From a virus: a stretch of 30,734 nucleotides of DNA. The translations under genes were made by a program, and so were the position numbers. Position 1 is the first letter of the stretch; every line of letters begins with the position of its first letter. The notes under the pieces were generated by a model, which worked only from the letters and a program-made list of their open reading frames with translations, had not been told where the DNA came from and ran no database searches. The stretch lies in the IMG/VR virus record IMGVR_UViG_3300043431_000068, positions 1 to 30,734 of that record; one strand, 5' to 3'. Of this stretch, positions 8,704 through 16,458 are shown piece after piece.

Positions 8704-9098
8704 TCGTTATCCCACTTTGTTGTTGGAGAAACTACCATAAAGGTTTCAAAAGAATCAACCATGTCATCCTGATTTGCTTCATCCTGAAGCATTTTAGCTT
8801 GTGCGCGAAGTTCTGCACCAAGCTTGGCTCCGTCGGTTGTGAAGTCGTAGGTTTTGATAACCTTGTTGATTAGGGCTTCAGAGGTGGCTAGGACAAGCTT
8901 GGCTTGTGCTGCGGCGCGCTTAACGTTGTTGCCATAAAGCACGAGGAATGCCTGGATTTGGGAATCCCCGAAAAGGTAGGCCGGTGTTGCTTCAGGGTCT
9001 CTCGGGTCGTCTAGTTGCTCTACGTCGGGAATTAGAAGTCGAACCTGACCTACGGCTGTTGAGTAGTCTGGTGGGGTAATGTCTGGAATGATTGCCAT
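8694..9098 (-). CDS. Head-tail adaptor protein (134 aa)
   Basis: An N-terminal segment (ITPPDYSTAVGQVRLLIPDV) is followed by three or four helices (YLFGDSQIQAFLVLYGNNVK, then RAAAQAKLVLATSEALINKV). This all-helical pattern with a VRLLIPD motif is typical of gp6/gp15-type adaptors that bind below the portal in long-tailed phages. Unusually, it is not next to the capsid gene: the three fibre-type genes lie between. The ATG at 9098 is preceded by AAGGTATAATTAG, which also precedes the gene at 11496. Confidence 0.66.
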   Translation of the reverse strand: MAIIPDITPPDYSTAVGQVRLLIPDVEQLDDPRDPEATPAYLFGDSQIQAFLVLYGNNVKRAAAQAKLVLATSEALINKVIKTYDFTTDGAKLGAELRAQAKMLQDEANQDDMVDSFETFMVVSPTTKWDNDWL

Positions 9099-9104
9099 TG
9101 TCTA

Positions 9105-9112
9105 ATTATACC
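9105..9112 (-). promoter_or_regulatory. GGTATAAT element before the adaptor gene
   Basis: The minus strand reads AAGGTATAATTAG just before the ATG at 9098, identical over 13 bases to the sequence before the gene at 11496. It may be a -10 box, a ribosome site with an A/T spacer, or both. No good -35 box was found. Confidence 0.4.
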
Positions 9113-9118
9113 TTATTG

Positions 9119-11089
9119 TTATGTGTTTTCTGAATTTTGTGGCCTCATTTGCACAGCCAGCCAATTTACAACTACTGGAGTATTGTTTGGAATAGCCACG
9201 TTATCTATTGTTTTGAGAGTTATGGTCATTGTTGTAGTTGTAACGTTAGAAACTGTGGCTAAAATATTTTTCACATCTGTAGTTAGGGTGATTATTGGTT
9301 GGTCAGCAAATGGAATTTCTGTAGTGTCTGCAACAAAACTTATGTTGTTGGTTACCTTCTCAGCAGAACCGGATCCATATATTAGCTGCCTACCTGCCAC
9401 CATATTAAATGGTGTTCCGCCAATTCCAGGAGCGGCTACTGTTCCGTTTTGTATTTCTTCCTGGAGCGTGTCTTGAACTGCGGTTCCAACGTTAGATGAA
9501 GTAACCAAGGTAACCCATTCAAAATGGTAATCAACATCGCTTACTTTTGCTAAAACCTGATCTCTGCTTCCGCCAATTGGAAGTCCGATTCCATCGTTTC
9601 CATCAACACCTCTGACGACAAATCTTATAAAATCTGCTTCGTTATCAACAAAAACTTGATTATAATTTTTTCCAGTATTATAATCTGTGAATTCTCCGTT
9701 TGGGTCATAATCTTGATACCAGTTTAACTGCTCACTAACTGCGATTTCATAAGCACTTAATCCAATGTCACCTTGCGGACCAGTCGGCCCACGAGGCCCC
9801 TCAATGCCACGTTCGCCTTGAGGACCTTTTACATAACCAGCATTTGTGTCTGTAGAAAAAGAATCAGTAGCTGGGTCGTATATTCTGTATACTAAATAGC
9901 CGTCTTCTAACCTAAAAGATGCTGCATACTTGCCTTGAACACCTTGAATGCCTTGCTCGCCTTGGGGTCCTTGGTCACCAGTGTCACCCTTTTCTCCTGC
10001 TGGAATTCCAAAGTTAAGAACATTTATTTCAGAACCATAATCCCCTGTTCGCGTAATGTTCACATACGGATTTTCATAAGATTCAAGGACTGTAGCCGAA
10101 CCGGCCTGAACTGAGCCAATCTCGCCTTGAGGGCCTCTTACGTAACCAACCTCTTCCCACCCAGTTCCGTCTGTTTTATAGAGACTTAATATTCCATCTT
10201 CTACATTTGCACTGGTATAACCAGGCCCACGAACATCCCCAGAAACAGATATAGATGTGTCATCACTCATGTTGAGGGTCATTGAGCCATATGCGCTAAC
10301 GCTCGCGCTTTCAATGTATGGCGCATCTTGGCCGTCATAACCAACAACTCGGCCCAGATTTTCGCTAGTGCCATTATCGTAAAATAATGTAAGGTTATTG
10401 TTATAAATTTCAGCATCTTGGATTGAAACTCCAGTATCACCCTTTTGCCCCTTAAGTGAGGCGATCCACTCAGATTCAGAACCCACAAAACCATTTTGCA
10501 AAGCTACAACATAAGCTGAATCACCAGCACCAGAACCCGGAGCACCCTGTGGACCACGAGGACCTTCTGCGCCTTGAGGACCCGGAGGGCCGCCAGGAGT
10601 TCCTGGGGGCCCTTCTGGTCCTTGAGGGCCAACGTCGCCCCTGTCGCCCTTTACATACAGCACACCATTGGAATCTTGCAAAGGCATAGCGCTAGTTAAA
10701 TCAATGGTTTCTCCAGCCTCAACACTGAATGAGTAAGAAGGGATTGGCCTTGTCGGCACACCGAGTTCGTCGGTTAGGCGGAAGTCTACCGTCCATGTCC
10801 AGTCGACGGGGTTGTTTTCTGCAATGTTAGTCGCTAAAAGTTTTACCCCAACAGAATCGTCGATTCCTAAAATATTTCCGCCTGAATCAAGCTGGCATTC
10901 AACGGTCGCTGGCAGGAATGTTAAGTCTTCTTCTGCGTTTACGATGAAAGCTGGGGAGGGGGTGAAGAGGACTGTTCCGCCCGCAGCAACCCAGTCAAGA
11001 TCAGAGTTTTCATCAGAGCCGTCGGTGTAGGCAAGTAAGAACCTGCCAGTGACGGTCCCGTAAGCGTTTTGAATTGGCGGGTTTACCAT
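9119..11089 (-). CDS. Collagen-like fibre protein with beta-sandwich N-domain (656 aa)
   Basis: Residues 1-140 form a beta-rich domain (GTVTGRFLLAYTDG, then LLATNIAENNPVDWTWTVDF) nearly the same in layout as the whole neighbouring 134-aa protein, so the two are paralogues. Gly-X-Y runs follow (for example [14 protein letters not shown]), broken by the spacer SAYVVALQNGFVGSESEWIA, a motif that recurs between collagen blocks in this fibre family. More collagen-like runs ([29 protein letters not shown]) alternate with beta segments. The final 110 residues, rich in Thr/Val/Ile, look like a distal knob. It is probably a trimeric fibre for binding a receptor or surface. It lies between capsid and connector genes, so it could decorate the head rather than the tail tip. 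Confidence 0.75.
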   Translation of the reverse strand: MVNPPIQNAYGTVTGRFLLAYTDGSDENSDLDWVAAGGTVLFTPSPAFIVNAEEDLTFLPATVECQLDSGGNILGIDDSVGVKLLATNIAENNPVDWTWTVDFRLTDELGVPTRPIPSYSFSVEAGETIDLTSAMPLQDSNGVLYVKGDRGDVGPQGPEGPPGTPGGPPGPQGAEGPRGPQGAPGSGAGDSAYVVALQNGFVGSESEWIASLKGQKGDTGVSIQDAEIYNNNLTLFYDNGTSENLGRVVGYDGQDAPYIESASVSAYGSMTLNMSDDTSISVSGDVRGPGYTSANVEDGILSLYKTDGTGWEEVGYVRGPQGEIGSVQAGSATVLESYENPYVNITRTGDYGSEINVLNFGIPAGEKGDTGDQGPQGEQGIQGVQGKYAASFRLEDGYLVYRIYDPATDSFSTDTNAGYVKGPQGERGIEGPRGPTGPQGDIGLSAYEIAVSEQLNWYQDYDPNGEFTDYNTGKNYNQVFVDNEADFIRFVVRGVDGNDGIGLPIGGSRDQVLAKVSDVDYHFEWVTLVTSSNVGTAVQDTLQEEIQNGTVAAPGIGGTPFNMVAGRQLIYGSGSAEKVTNNISFVADTTEIPFADQPIITLTTDVKNILATVSNVTTTTMTITLKTIDNVAIPNNTPVVVNWLAVQMRPQNSENT

Positions 11090-11091
11090 TG

Positions 11092-11496
11092 TTACACCTG
11101 TGCTATATCAGCTAAGTCTTCTGTGGTTCCACCAATAACATGGAATGAGAACGAGTCTACTCCACGGGTTGGGATTCCTTCAGCGTCAGTTAGTCTGAAG
11201 TCTGCTTGCCAAGTCCAGTCGCTCGGCACATTGTTTTGATTGTCTGTTGCTAAAAGCTTTACGTTAATGTAACCCTGAGCATCTAACTGTGCTTCAACAG
11301 TGGCCGGCATAAATGTCACATTCAGCGTAGAGTTCTTCAAGAAAGCCGGTGACGGAGTGAATAGGACAGAGCCCTTACAAGCAACCCAGTCAAGATCGGT
11401 ATCACCATCTGGCCCATCAGTATAGGCGAGCAAGAACCTTCCGGTTATTGTGCCGTAGGTTATGTTTTGATTTGAGGGCTGATTTGTGATAGTCAT
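11092..11496 (-). CDS. Stand-alone fibre N-domain protein (134 aa)
   Basis: The whole protein is a version of the first 140 residues of the 656-aa fibre next door: both share TGRFLLAYTDG, LDWVA, VLFTPSPAF, ATVE, QLD, VKLLAT and a WTW core. It ends shortly after that domain (GGTTEDLADIAQV), with no collagen repeats. The likely origin is a duplication giving a separate adaptor or a capping partner for the fibre base; that is inference. It lies 14 bases after the 777-aa fibre and 2 bases before the 656-aa fibre, so the three genes form one module. The upstream AAGGTATAATTAG is repeated before the gene at 9098. Confidence 0.72.
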   Translation of the reverse strand: MTITNQPSNQNITYGTITGRFLLAYTDGPDGDTDLDWVACKGSVLFTPSPAFLKNSTLNVTFMPATVEAQLDAQGYINVKLLATDNQNNVPSDWTWQADFRLTDAEGIPTRGVDSFSFHVIGGTTEDLADIAQV

Positions 11497-11502
11497 ACAC
11501 TA

Positions 11503-11510
11503 ATTATACC
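11503..11510 (-). promoter_or_regulatory. GGTATAAT element before the 134-aa fibre-domain gene
   Basis: In the 14-base gap between two fibre genes the minus strand reads AAGGTATAATTAG, a perfect -10-like TATAAT. The identical 13-mer sits before the gene at 9098. No convincing -35 was seen, so promoter activity is uncertain. Confidence 0.4.
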
Positions 11511-13844
11511 TTACTTAGCTTCTAAAGCTTCTAGTCTGGCAGTCAAGTCCGCAATTTGTGTTGCCTGGTGTCGGGCAACAGCCTGTAATGCAGTAACATA
11601 CATGCTGTAATGAATACCCTCAATTGAACCGTTTTTACCGTAGTCAACTAGCTGAGTTAAACCTGCATCATGCAAGTCTTCAGCAATCATACCTAGCTCG
11701 ATTGGGGCTTGGTCGCCAAGTTCTTCAACTGCGCTAATGTATCTAAAGAACTTTGGTTCGATCTCTAGCACGGCGTCGACGTTTATTTCGGCCCCTGTAA
11801 TGTCTTGTTTTCTTTCACGGCTTGACGAGGCGTAACCGAAAACACCAGCAGAGCTCATCCACATGGCGCGACGAGTGGTAGTAATTTCGTTTGCGTAGGT
11901 GTCGTTGGAGTCTAGTAGCCCACCGAACTGAACTGTTCCACCACCAGAACCATTTAGAACGAGGGTCGCACCAACACCGTTAGTTAGGACCTCAATCTCG
12001 TTATTATCAATTCTTAAGTTGGTGCTAGAAGTTTCACCGATCTGGAAGTTGTGGTCTGTAGATGTTGCTGAAAGGTCTACAGCTGGGTTTAGTCTAATCC
12101 TAGAAGCGTTTACAGAACCGCCAAGAGTTAAATCGCCACCAGCATTAAATGTTACACGAGTATTTGTGCCTTCAATAAAGCGCAAGTCTGGTGTGCTAGT
12201 TGAACCAAAAGCGTCAATACCCCAAGCCATTTCATTGTCCAGTGCACGAGCAAAGTCAAGTTGTCCACCTTCAGAGGCGGAGTTGGTGCGGTGAAGCTTT
12301 GCATCAACGTTAGGCATGATGCCGGCTTCTTCAAGGGTCTTGTTTTCCCACAGGTTAGAAGCAGTGCGTTGGATTACTTCACCAGTTGCTGGCGAGCTAA
12401 TCAGAACATCATGCAGCTCATTCAACTCGAAACCGTTTTGAGGCTTAACAAAGATCTCACCATTGTTAGAGTTTGACCTTGTAACAACACCGATGAATAC
12501 GAGATGTGCTGGTGCGACTGGCTTGTTTGCCAAACCATAAATTAGGTTGCCATTGGTCCCAAGCCACACAGGGTCGCCAGCTGTGGCTGTAGATGTGTCA
12601 AGTCCGGAAAGTAAACCTTCAGCGATTAACTTCACTTTAGCGTTAGTTGAACCACCTAGTTCAAGCAATCCCATAGTCTTTGAAGATGTGGCCTCCGAAG
12701 CGTTAGAAGCCTTAGAGACAATCATGTTTGTGCCGTCAGCAGAGCTTACATAAACAGCTTGACCTTTAGAAATTGATTCGCCCAGTTTAACTTCGTGCTT
12801 AACTTGCGAAGTCCAGTTGGCGTAGTTGTCAATCCAGGTAGTGCTGTAGTCTGTTCCGTCAAGCTTTGCAAGGATTTGTCCAGCATCTCCGCCGGTTGGA
12901 ATACCAACGCCAGGGTCGCCTTGAGGCCCAGTTGCACCATCGGCACCGTCGGCACCTGCGGATCCTGTAGGACCAGTTTCGCCTTGAATGCCTTGCTCCC
13001 CTTGAATACCCTGTGGACCCGTAGGCCCAGTGGGGCCAGTGGCTCCAGTTTCACCTTGCGGGCCTGTGGGACCTGTAGCGCCGTCTGCGCCATCAGTTCC
13101 GTCAATTCCATCCGCACCAGCTGGTCCAGGCTCGCCTTGAGGCCCCTGAGGGCCTGTTTCACCAGTTAAACCGTTCTCGCCCTGGACACCTCGCTCACCC
13201 TCCGGCCCCTGTGGGCCAACCAAGCTAGCAAGCCACTCAGTCTCAGTGCCTGTGAACCCTTCAACCTGCGCAACCTGATAAGCACTAAGTCCAGTTAGTC
13301 CATCTGATCCAGCCGGTCCTTGAGGACCAGTCGCACCTGTCGCACCAGTAGCCCCAGTCGCACCTGTCTCGCCCTGGATTCCTTGGGGACCAGTAGGCCC
13401 CACTTCACCCTGTGGACCAGTAGCACCAGTTGCACCTGTAGCTCCGTCAGCTCCGGGTTGTCCATCTGCACCATCAGCTCCCGCTGGGCCCTGAGCCCCA
13501 TTCTCACCTTGAATACCTTGAATACCTTGCTCACCCTGAATACCCTGCTCTCCTTGAGGCCCTTGCGGACCAGTTTCACCTTGCGGACCCTGCGCGCCAT
13601 CAGCGCCATCAGCCCCATCAATACCAGGCTCACCCTGCAAACCCTGTGGCCCAGTCGGACCGGCAGGACCTTCCGGCCCCTGTGGCCCAGTCGGACCAGG
13701 TGTGCCAGTAGAAGAAGTAGAGTCTCCCCCACCACCGCCACCGCCACCAATAGGACGCTTATCAAGCTTCTTAATTTCGCGCTCGACAGTATCGGCCCAG
13801 TCTTGCGACCCGCCTGGAAGATTATTGTCTGGAAAGATTATCAT
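11511..13844 (-). CDS. Collagen-like fibre with C-terminal peptidase S74 (intramolecular chaperone) domain (777 aa)
   Basis: Order of parts: an N-terminal helix ([14 protein letters not shown]) and an eight-Gly run near residue 38; a long Gly-X-Y block to about 185 with GPTG, GATG and GIQG units; a spacer [20 protein letters not shown]; a second collagen block to about 320; [20 protein letters not shown]; and a beta domain ([14 protein letters not shown], then VWLGTNGNL) resembling a DUF2190-type fold. The C-terminus from about residue 674 has [23 protein letters not shown] and IHYSMY, then a coiled coil ([11 protein letters not shown]). This matches peptidase S74, which folds a trimeric fibre and cleaves itself off before the serine; S674/S675 and K679 are the expected dyad. 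GGAGG directly touches the ATG, an odd spacing. Confidence 0.85.
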   Translation of the reverse strand: MIIFPDNNLPGGSQDWADTVEREIKKLDKRPIGGGGGGGGDSTSSTGTPGPTGPQGPEGPAGPTGPQGLQGEPGIDGADGADGAQGPQGETGPQGPQGEQGIQGEQGIQGIQGENGAQGPAGADGADGQPGADGATGATGATGPQGEVGPTGPQGIQGETGATGATGATGATGPQGPAGSDGLTGLSAYQVAQVEGFTGTETEWLASLVGPQGPEGERGVQGENGLTGETGPQGPQGEPGPAGADGIDGTDGADGATGPTGPQGETGATGPTGPTGPQGIQGEQGIQGETGPTGSAGADGADGATGPQGDPGVGIPTGGDAGQILAKLDGTDYSTTWIDNYANWTSQVKHEVKLGESISKGQAVYVSSADGTNMIVSKASNASEATSSKTMGLLELGGSTNAKVKLIAEGLLSGLDTSTATAGDPVWLGTNGNLIYGLANKPVAPAHLVFIGVVTRSNSNNGEIFVKPQNGFELNELHDVLISSPATGEVIQRTASNLWENKTLEEAGIMPNVDAKLHRTNSASEGGQLDFARALDNEMAWGIDAFGSTSTPDLRFIEGTNTRVTFNAGGDLTLGGSVNASRIRLNPAVDLSATSTDHNFQIGETSSTNLRIDNNEIEVLTNGVGATLVLNGSGGGTVQFGGLLDSNDTYANEITTTRRAMWMSSAGVFGYASSSRERKQDITGAEINVDAVLEIEPKFFRYISAVEELGDQAPIELGMIAEDLHDAGLTQLVDYGKNGSIEGIHYSMYVTALQAVARHQATQIADLTARLEALEAK

Positions 13845-13850
13845 CCTCCA

Positions 13851-13858
13851 ATTCTACC
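13851..13858 (-). promoter_or_regulatory. GGTAGAAT element before the 777-aa fibre gene
   Basis: The minus strand reads TGTGGTAGAATTGGAGG between the U-run of the terminator hairpin and the start codon. It matches the GGTA-K-M-AT motif at other late-gene junctions and could allow transcription to restart after the terminator. Only the motif is seen; activity is inference. Confidence 0.3.
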
Positions 13859-13860
13859 AC

Positions 13861-13900
13861 AAAAAAGCGCCACCCTGGAGTAAAAACTCAACAGGGTGGC
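13861..13900 (-). terminator. Rho-independent terminator just upstream of the fibre genes
   Basis: GCCACCCTG at 13869-13877 pairs perfectly with 13892-13900, with an inner GAG/CTC pair, and the minus-strand RNA continues GCTTTTTT. It would stop transcripts begun at the promoter at 13929 after about 60 nt, so fibre expression needs read-through or another promoter. Confidence 0.78.
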
Positions 13901-13922
13901 AGTCGCGAAGGAGGCGCGCGAC
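13861..13922 (-). ncRNA. Candidate 62-nt small RNA with anti-Shine-Dalgarno loop
   Basis: An extended -10 promoter (TGCTATAAT) is followed by six bases and then G13922. The RNA would begin with a hairpin whose 6-bp stem is GTCGCG (13922-13917) with CGCGAC (13907-13902) and whose 9-base loop reads CGCCUCCUU. The loop holds CCUCCUU, the same as the anti-Shine-Dalgarno end of 16S rRNA, so it could pair with AAGGAGG ribosome sites. A terminator hairpin and U-run follow at once, giving a complete promoter-hairpin-terminator unit. Against this, it could be only an attenuated leader of the fibre genes. RNA evidence is needed to decide. Confidence 0.45.
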
Positions 13923-13928
13923 AATACT

Positions 13929-13937
13929 ATTATAGCA
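13929..13937 (-). promoter_or_regulatory. Extended -10 promoter TGCTATAAT
   Basis: A consensus TATAAT with the TG extension lies directly after the U-run of the capsid-gene terminator. The region 17 bases upstream is inside that terminator stem and does not resemble TTGACA, so the promoter would depend on the extended -10. Confidence 0.6.
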
Positions 13938-13940
13938 GGT

Positions 13941-13967
13941 AAAAGAAAACCCCCACCGAAGTGGGGG
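13941..13967 (-). terminator. Rho-independent terminator after the major capsid gene
   Basis: The minus-strand RNA forms a 7-bp stem CCCCCAC/GTGGGGG closed by a UUCG tetraloop and followed by UUUUCUUUU. It lies 17 bases past the capsid stop codon. A textbook terminator. Confidence 0.93.
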
Positions 13968-13984
13968 CTTTCATTGTGAAGCTA

Positions 13985-15094
13985 TTAGCTAGCGGCACCA
14001 GTCGAAGCGATGGTTCCGGTTGGAAGCAAGAAGCCACCAGTAGCAATGTGACGGATTCTCATCTCGAAGTCGTCGTTGTCGAACGAACCTTCGCGAGCTG
14101 GAACCTGGCCACCACCAAGGTATAGACCCGAGTTTGCCTTCACGCGAAGCTCTGGAGCTTCGTGTCCGCGTAGGAAACCAAGAACGATACCTGGGTTGAT
14201 TGTGTCCGAAGGCACAGGTAGCAAGAACCACATCTTGTCAGCGTTGCTGTTGTTGTAGATCTTCTTAATCCAAGGGTTTACAACGATCTGGATCGAAGAA
14301 GCAATTGGGTTACCCGAAACAGTCGAAGTAACAGTGCTTCCCGAAGTGATCTCGTTGCGAACCTGCTGGATAGCAAGGATCTTCTTAGCAGTTAGCTCAA
14401 GAGCCTGTGGCACAACAAGCACGAAACGGCTTAGAGGTGTTACAGAGTTACCATTGTAGGTCTGAACGTTTGCTGCGGTGATAGCTGCCTCAAGAGCCTC
14501 TAGCGATAGAACTGGGTTGCCCGAAAGCAAGTTCTGGTTACCAGACTTGAAGTTGTCGGTGTTTAGACCAGAAGCGCCAACAAGCTGCTTCGTAACTTCT
14601 TCGTCTTCCTTGCCAGCAGCCTTGCGGGCTAGCTCCAAAGGTAGACGCTCTAGTAGCGAGATGTTGCCATCGTTAACGATTGATTCCCATGAGAAACGAA
14701 CGCGCGAACCGGCCTTCTTCACAGAGAACTCAGCCTCTGAGAAAGAGAACCAACCAGCGGTAGGATACTCGTCGTATTCGCCAACAGTTGGAAGCGAACC
14801 ATTGCGGAACTTGTCGCCAGCGTTGTCAAGACCTTCGTCTTCGTAAGCTAGGTTCATGTATTGCTGTGGGCGGAAGTCATCAACAACAAGCTTGGTAGCG
14901 AAAGCGTCCCAAACCTTTGGCTGCTCTGCATAGTTTGCAAGCATAATCTTGTTGATGGTTGGGGCAAGCTGAACTGGCAGGTCAGAGGTAGAGATACCTT
15001 CCTGTAGCTTTAGCTTGTCCATGCGGTCACCGCGTAGAGCACCTTCGAGGAGCTTTGCGGCTTCAACCTGGCGGGTTGTAATGTTTTCAGTCAT
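13985..15094 (-). CDS. Major capsid protein, HK97 fold (369 aa)
   Basis: Position after protease/scaffold and decoration genes, size and sequence pattern fit an HK97-fold capsid subunit. The N-terminus (MTENITTRQVEAAKLLEGAL) is short and helical. FDNDDFEMRIRHIATGGFLL near the C-terminus matches the conserved last strand of many actinobacterial capsid proteins. Segments VRFSWESIVNDGNISLLERL and LELARKAAGKEDEEVTKQL correspond to the long spine helix region, and PLSRFVLVVPQALELTAKKI to the A-domain. TAAGGATAGG before the ATG doubles as the upstream stop and ribosome site. A strong terminator follows the gene, as expected for a highly expressed product. Confidence 0.88.
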   Translation of the reverse strand: MTENITTRQVEAAKLLEGALRGDRMDKLKLQEGISTSDLPVQLAPTINKIMLANYAEQPKVWDAFATKLVVDDFRPQQYMNLAYEDEGLDNAGDKFRNGSLPTVGEYDEYPTAGWFSFSEAEFSVKKAGSRVRFSWESIVNDGNISLLERLPLELARKAAGKEDEEVTKQLVGASGLNTDNFKSGNQNLLSGNPVLSLEALEAAITAANVQTYNGNSVTPLSRFVLVVPQALELTAKKILAIQQVRNEITSGSTVTSTVSGNPIASSIQIVVNPWIKKIYNNSNADKMWFLLPVPSDTINPGIVLGFLRGHEAPELRVKANSGLYLGGGQVPAREGSFDNDDFEMRIRHIATGGFLLPTGTIASTGAAS

Positions 15095-15106
15095 TTTTAC
15101 CTATCC

Positions 15107-15433
15107 TTAGTTCTGGTGTAGGCGAACGACTACATAGCCGGTGCCTGCCTTGATAGCGTGACCAATAAGCTTGTTGCTTGTGCTGGTAGTGGTAACAACG
15201 CCTGCGCTGCTAACATATACCTTTGCACCAACAGAAATTGTGTCTTCGGTTTCTAGTTTGAATGCGCCAGTAAGCTTAAGGGTAGCGTAAGTGTTGCCAT
15301 CCTCGCCTTCTTTTGCGTCGTGCTCGGCAATACCAACAATCTGACCAACCTGAACTAGATCTCCCGAAACAACGGTGTCTGCTACAGGAAAGACCAGGCT
15401 ATTAGCTACTGCATAAATCTCGTTAAGAGCCAT
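15107..15433 (-). CDS. DUF2190-like capsid decoration protein (108 aa)
   Basis: The pattern of short beta strands with GDLVQVGQIVGIAE, YATLKLTGAFKLE, ISVGAKVYVSSAG and KLIGHAIKAGTGYVVVRLHQ is that of the DUF2190 family, small proteins encoded beside capsid genes that decorate or cement the shell. Here it lies 13 bases from both the protease/scaffold gene and the capsid gene. AAAGG precedes the ATG by seven bases. A related beta domain seems to occur inside the 777-aa fibre ([17 protein letters not shown]), hinting at shared ancestry or a shared binding mode; that comparison is by eye only. Confidence 0.8.
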   Translation of the reverse strand: MALNEIYAVANSLVFPVADTVVSGDLVQVGQIVGIAEHDAKEGEDGNTYATLKLTGAFKLETEDTISVGAKVYVSSAGVVTTTSTSNKLIGHAIKAGTGYVVVRLHQN

Positions 15434-15446
15434 GATTTACCTTTCT

Positions 15447-15869
15447 TTACTTACCAAGCATACGAGAAACAACGCTGTCGAAGTCCTCTGCTAGGGTTGT
15501 GGTTGACTTTGCAGCCGACTCGTGGACAACGCCAGCGGTCTCGGTAGCAACAGGGGTGATAGCTTCTGTCAACGAAGCAGCGTAAGCCTTTTCGCTTTCA
15601 AGTAGCTCGTCAAGTGACTTGACGTTGGTCTCAACGCTAAGAGCCTCAGCTACACGCTGAAGGGCAATCTTAGGTAGACCTGATTCGTTGAACTTCTCTG
15701 CAATGTCTAGTGCGCTAAGAGCAGGAACTTCCTGGCCCTCTTCGCTCTCGACAGGCTTTGCAGCTTCTACCAACACCGAGACAGACTCGACTACAGGTAG
15801 TAGTGCCTCAACGAAGGCAGTTTTGAGGTCAGCAATTGCTGCATCAAATTCTTCCTTAGTAATGGACAT
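15447..15869 (-). CDS. Nested scaffold protein from an internal in-frame start (140 aa)
   Basis: Inside the protease gene, an ATG at 15869 (MSITKEEFDAAIADLKTAF) is preceded by GGAAGGA at about the right distance, in an otherwise Ser/Thr/Glu-rich linker. Starting here would give a free scaffold: a long helical, acidic region with two blocks of Val/Glu/Ala and a C-terminal basic tip (SRMLGK) that could bind the capsid protein. The ribosome site and domain border coincide, which argues for real use, but only protein data can show it. Confidence 0.6.
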   Translation of the reverse strand: MSITKEEFDAAIADLKTAFVEALLPVVESVSVLVEAAKPVESEEGQEVPALSALDIAEKFNESGLPKIALQRVAEALSVETNVKSLDELLESEKAYAASLTEAITPVATETAGVVHESAAKSTTTLAEDFDSVVSRMLGK

Positions 15870-16403
15870 ACCATTTCCTTCCGTTAGTGATTCGGTAACT
15901 TCTGTTAACGATTCTCTTGTGTAACTTTCGAGGAGAGTAAGAAACTTACCCCCAGCTCCGGCTACGGTGACAACATCGACGCTAGTCAAAGGATCTTCAA
16001 TCAGCGACTCGACGATAGGGCCTTGTCGACCCTCTGCTTCTCCAAGCTTGGCATCGCCAAAAGCGTGGATCGACAAACCTACATCTCCAGCCATCTCACG
16101 GATAACCGGAGCGTAACTAGAGTAAAATTCAATATCTGCAAAAAGAGCATTCTCTTTAAAAACTGCATCGCTTACAAGTTTACCAGCAAGCTTCTGCACA
16201 TCACGCTCAGGGCGGTCATTTAACCCAGGGTGATTCATGAAAACTTTTGTGCCAGCTTTAAAAACAGATGGTCCATCCGCTTCTAGCACAGACGCAGGGT
16301 AATAACCTGAAGAACCCCAGCCTGCCTCAATGATCTTGACGTGCCATTTCTTCTTGGTTTCACTGGCCTCGAAGCCAAGTGATTCACTAAGCTTAACGGT
16401 CAT
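15447..16403 (-). CDS. Capsid maturation protease fused to scaffold (318 aa)
   Basis: The N-terminal 165 residues look like a prohead serine protease of the Mu-I type: VFMNHPG supplies the probable catalytic His and VGLSIHAFGD the probable Ser, followed by a hydrophobic beta segment ending DVVTVAGAGGKF. The C-terminal half (after about residue 178) is helical, acidic and Ala/Glu-rich, as in scaffolds, and ends DFDSVVSRMLGK. Protease plus scaffold in one frame, with an internal start for scaffold alone, is known from lambda C/Nu3. ATTGGAG precedes the ATG at 16403. The protease would remove scaffold from the prohead before packaging. Confidence 0.8.
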   Translation of the reverse strand: MTVKLSESLGFEASETKKKWHVKIIEAGWGSSGYYPASVLEADGPSVFKAGTKVFMNHPGLNDRPERDVQKLAGKLVSDAVFKENALFADIEFYSSYAPVIREMAGDVGLSIHAFGDAKLGEAEGRQGPIVESLIEDPLTSVDVVTVAGAGGKFLTLLESYTRESLTEVTESLTEGNGMSITKEEFDAAIADLKTAFVEALLPVVESVSVLVEAAKPVESEEGQEVPALSALDIAEKFNESGLPKIALQRVAEALSVETNVKSLDELLESEKAYAASLTEAITPVATETAGVVHESAAKSTTTLAEDFDSVVSRMLGK

Positions 16404-16439
16404 AAAAACTCCAATACATAAAATGTTTTTCTATATGTA

Positions 16440-16447
16440 ATGATACC
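16440..16447 (-). promoter_or_regulatory. GGTATCAT element between portal and protease genes
   Basis: The minus strand reads TATGGTATCATTACATATAG in the 55-base gap after the portal stop. It shares the GGTA-K-M-AT core with other late junctions. A promoter or processing site is possible but not shown. Confidence 0.35.
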
Positions 16448-16458
16448 ATACTCTTTTT

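Noticed and set aside
13320-13883. Long plus-strand open frame opposite the collagen-like fibre (187 codons, Ser/Thr/Arg/Leu-rich)
   Set aside because: The Gly-X-Y codon pattern of the fibre gene keeps the opposite frames free of stops; composition is low-complexity, and no ribosome site or promoter was found.
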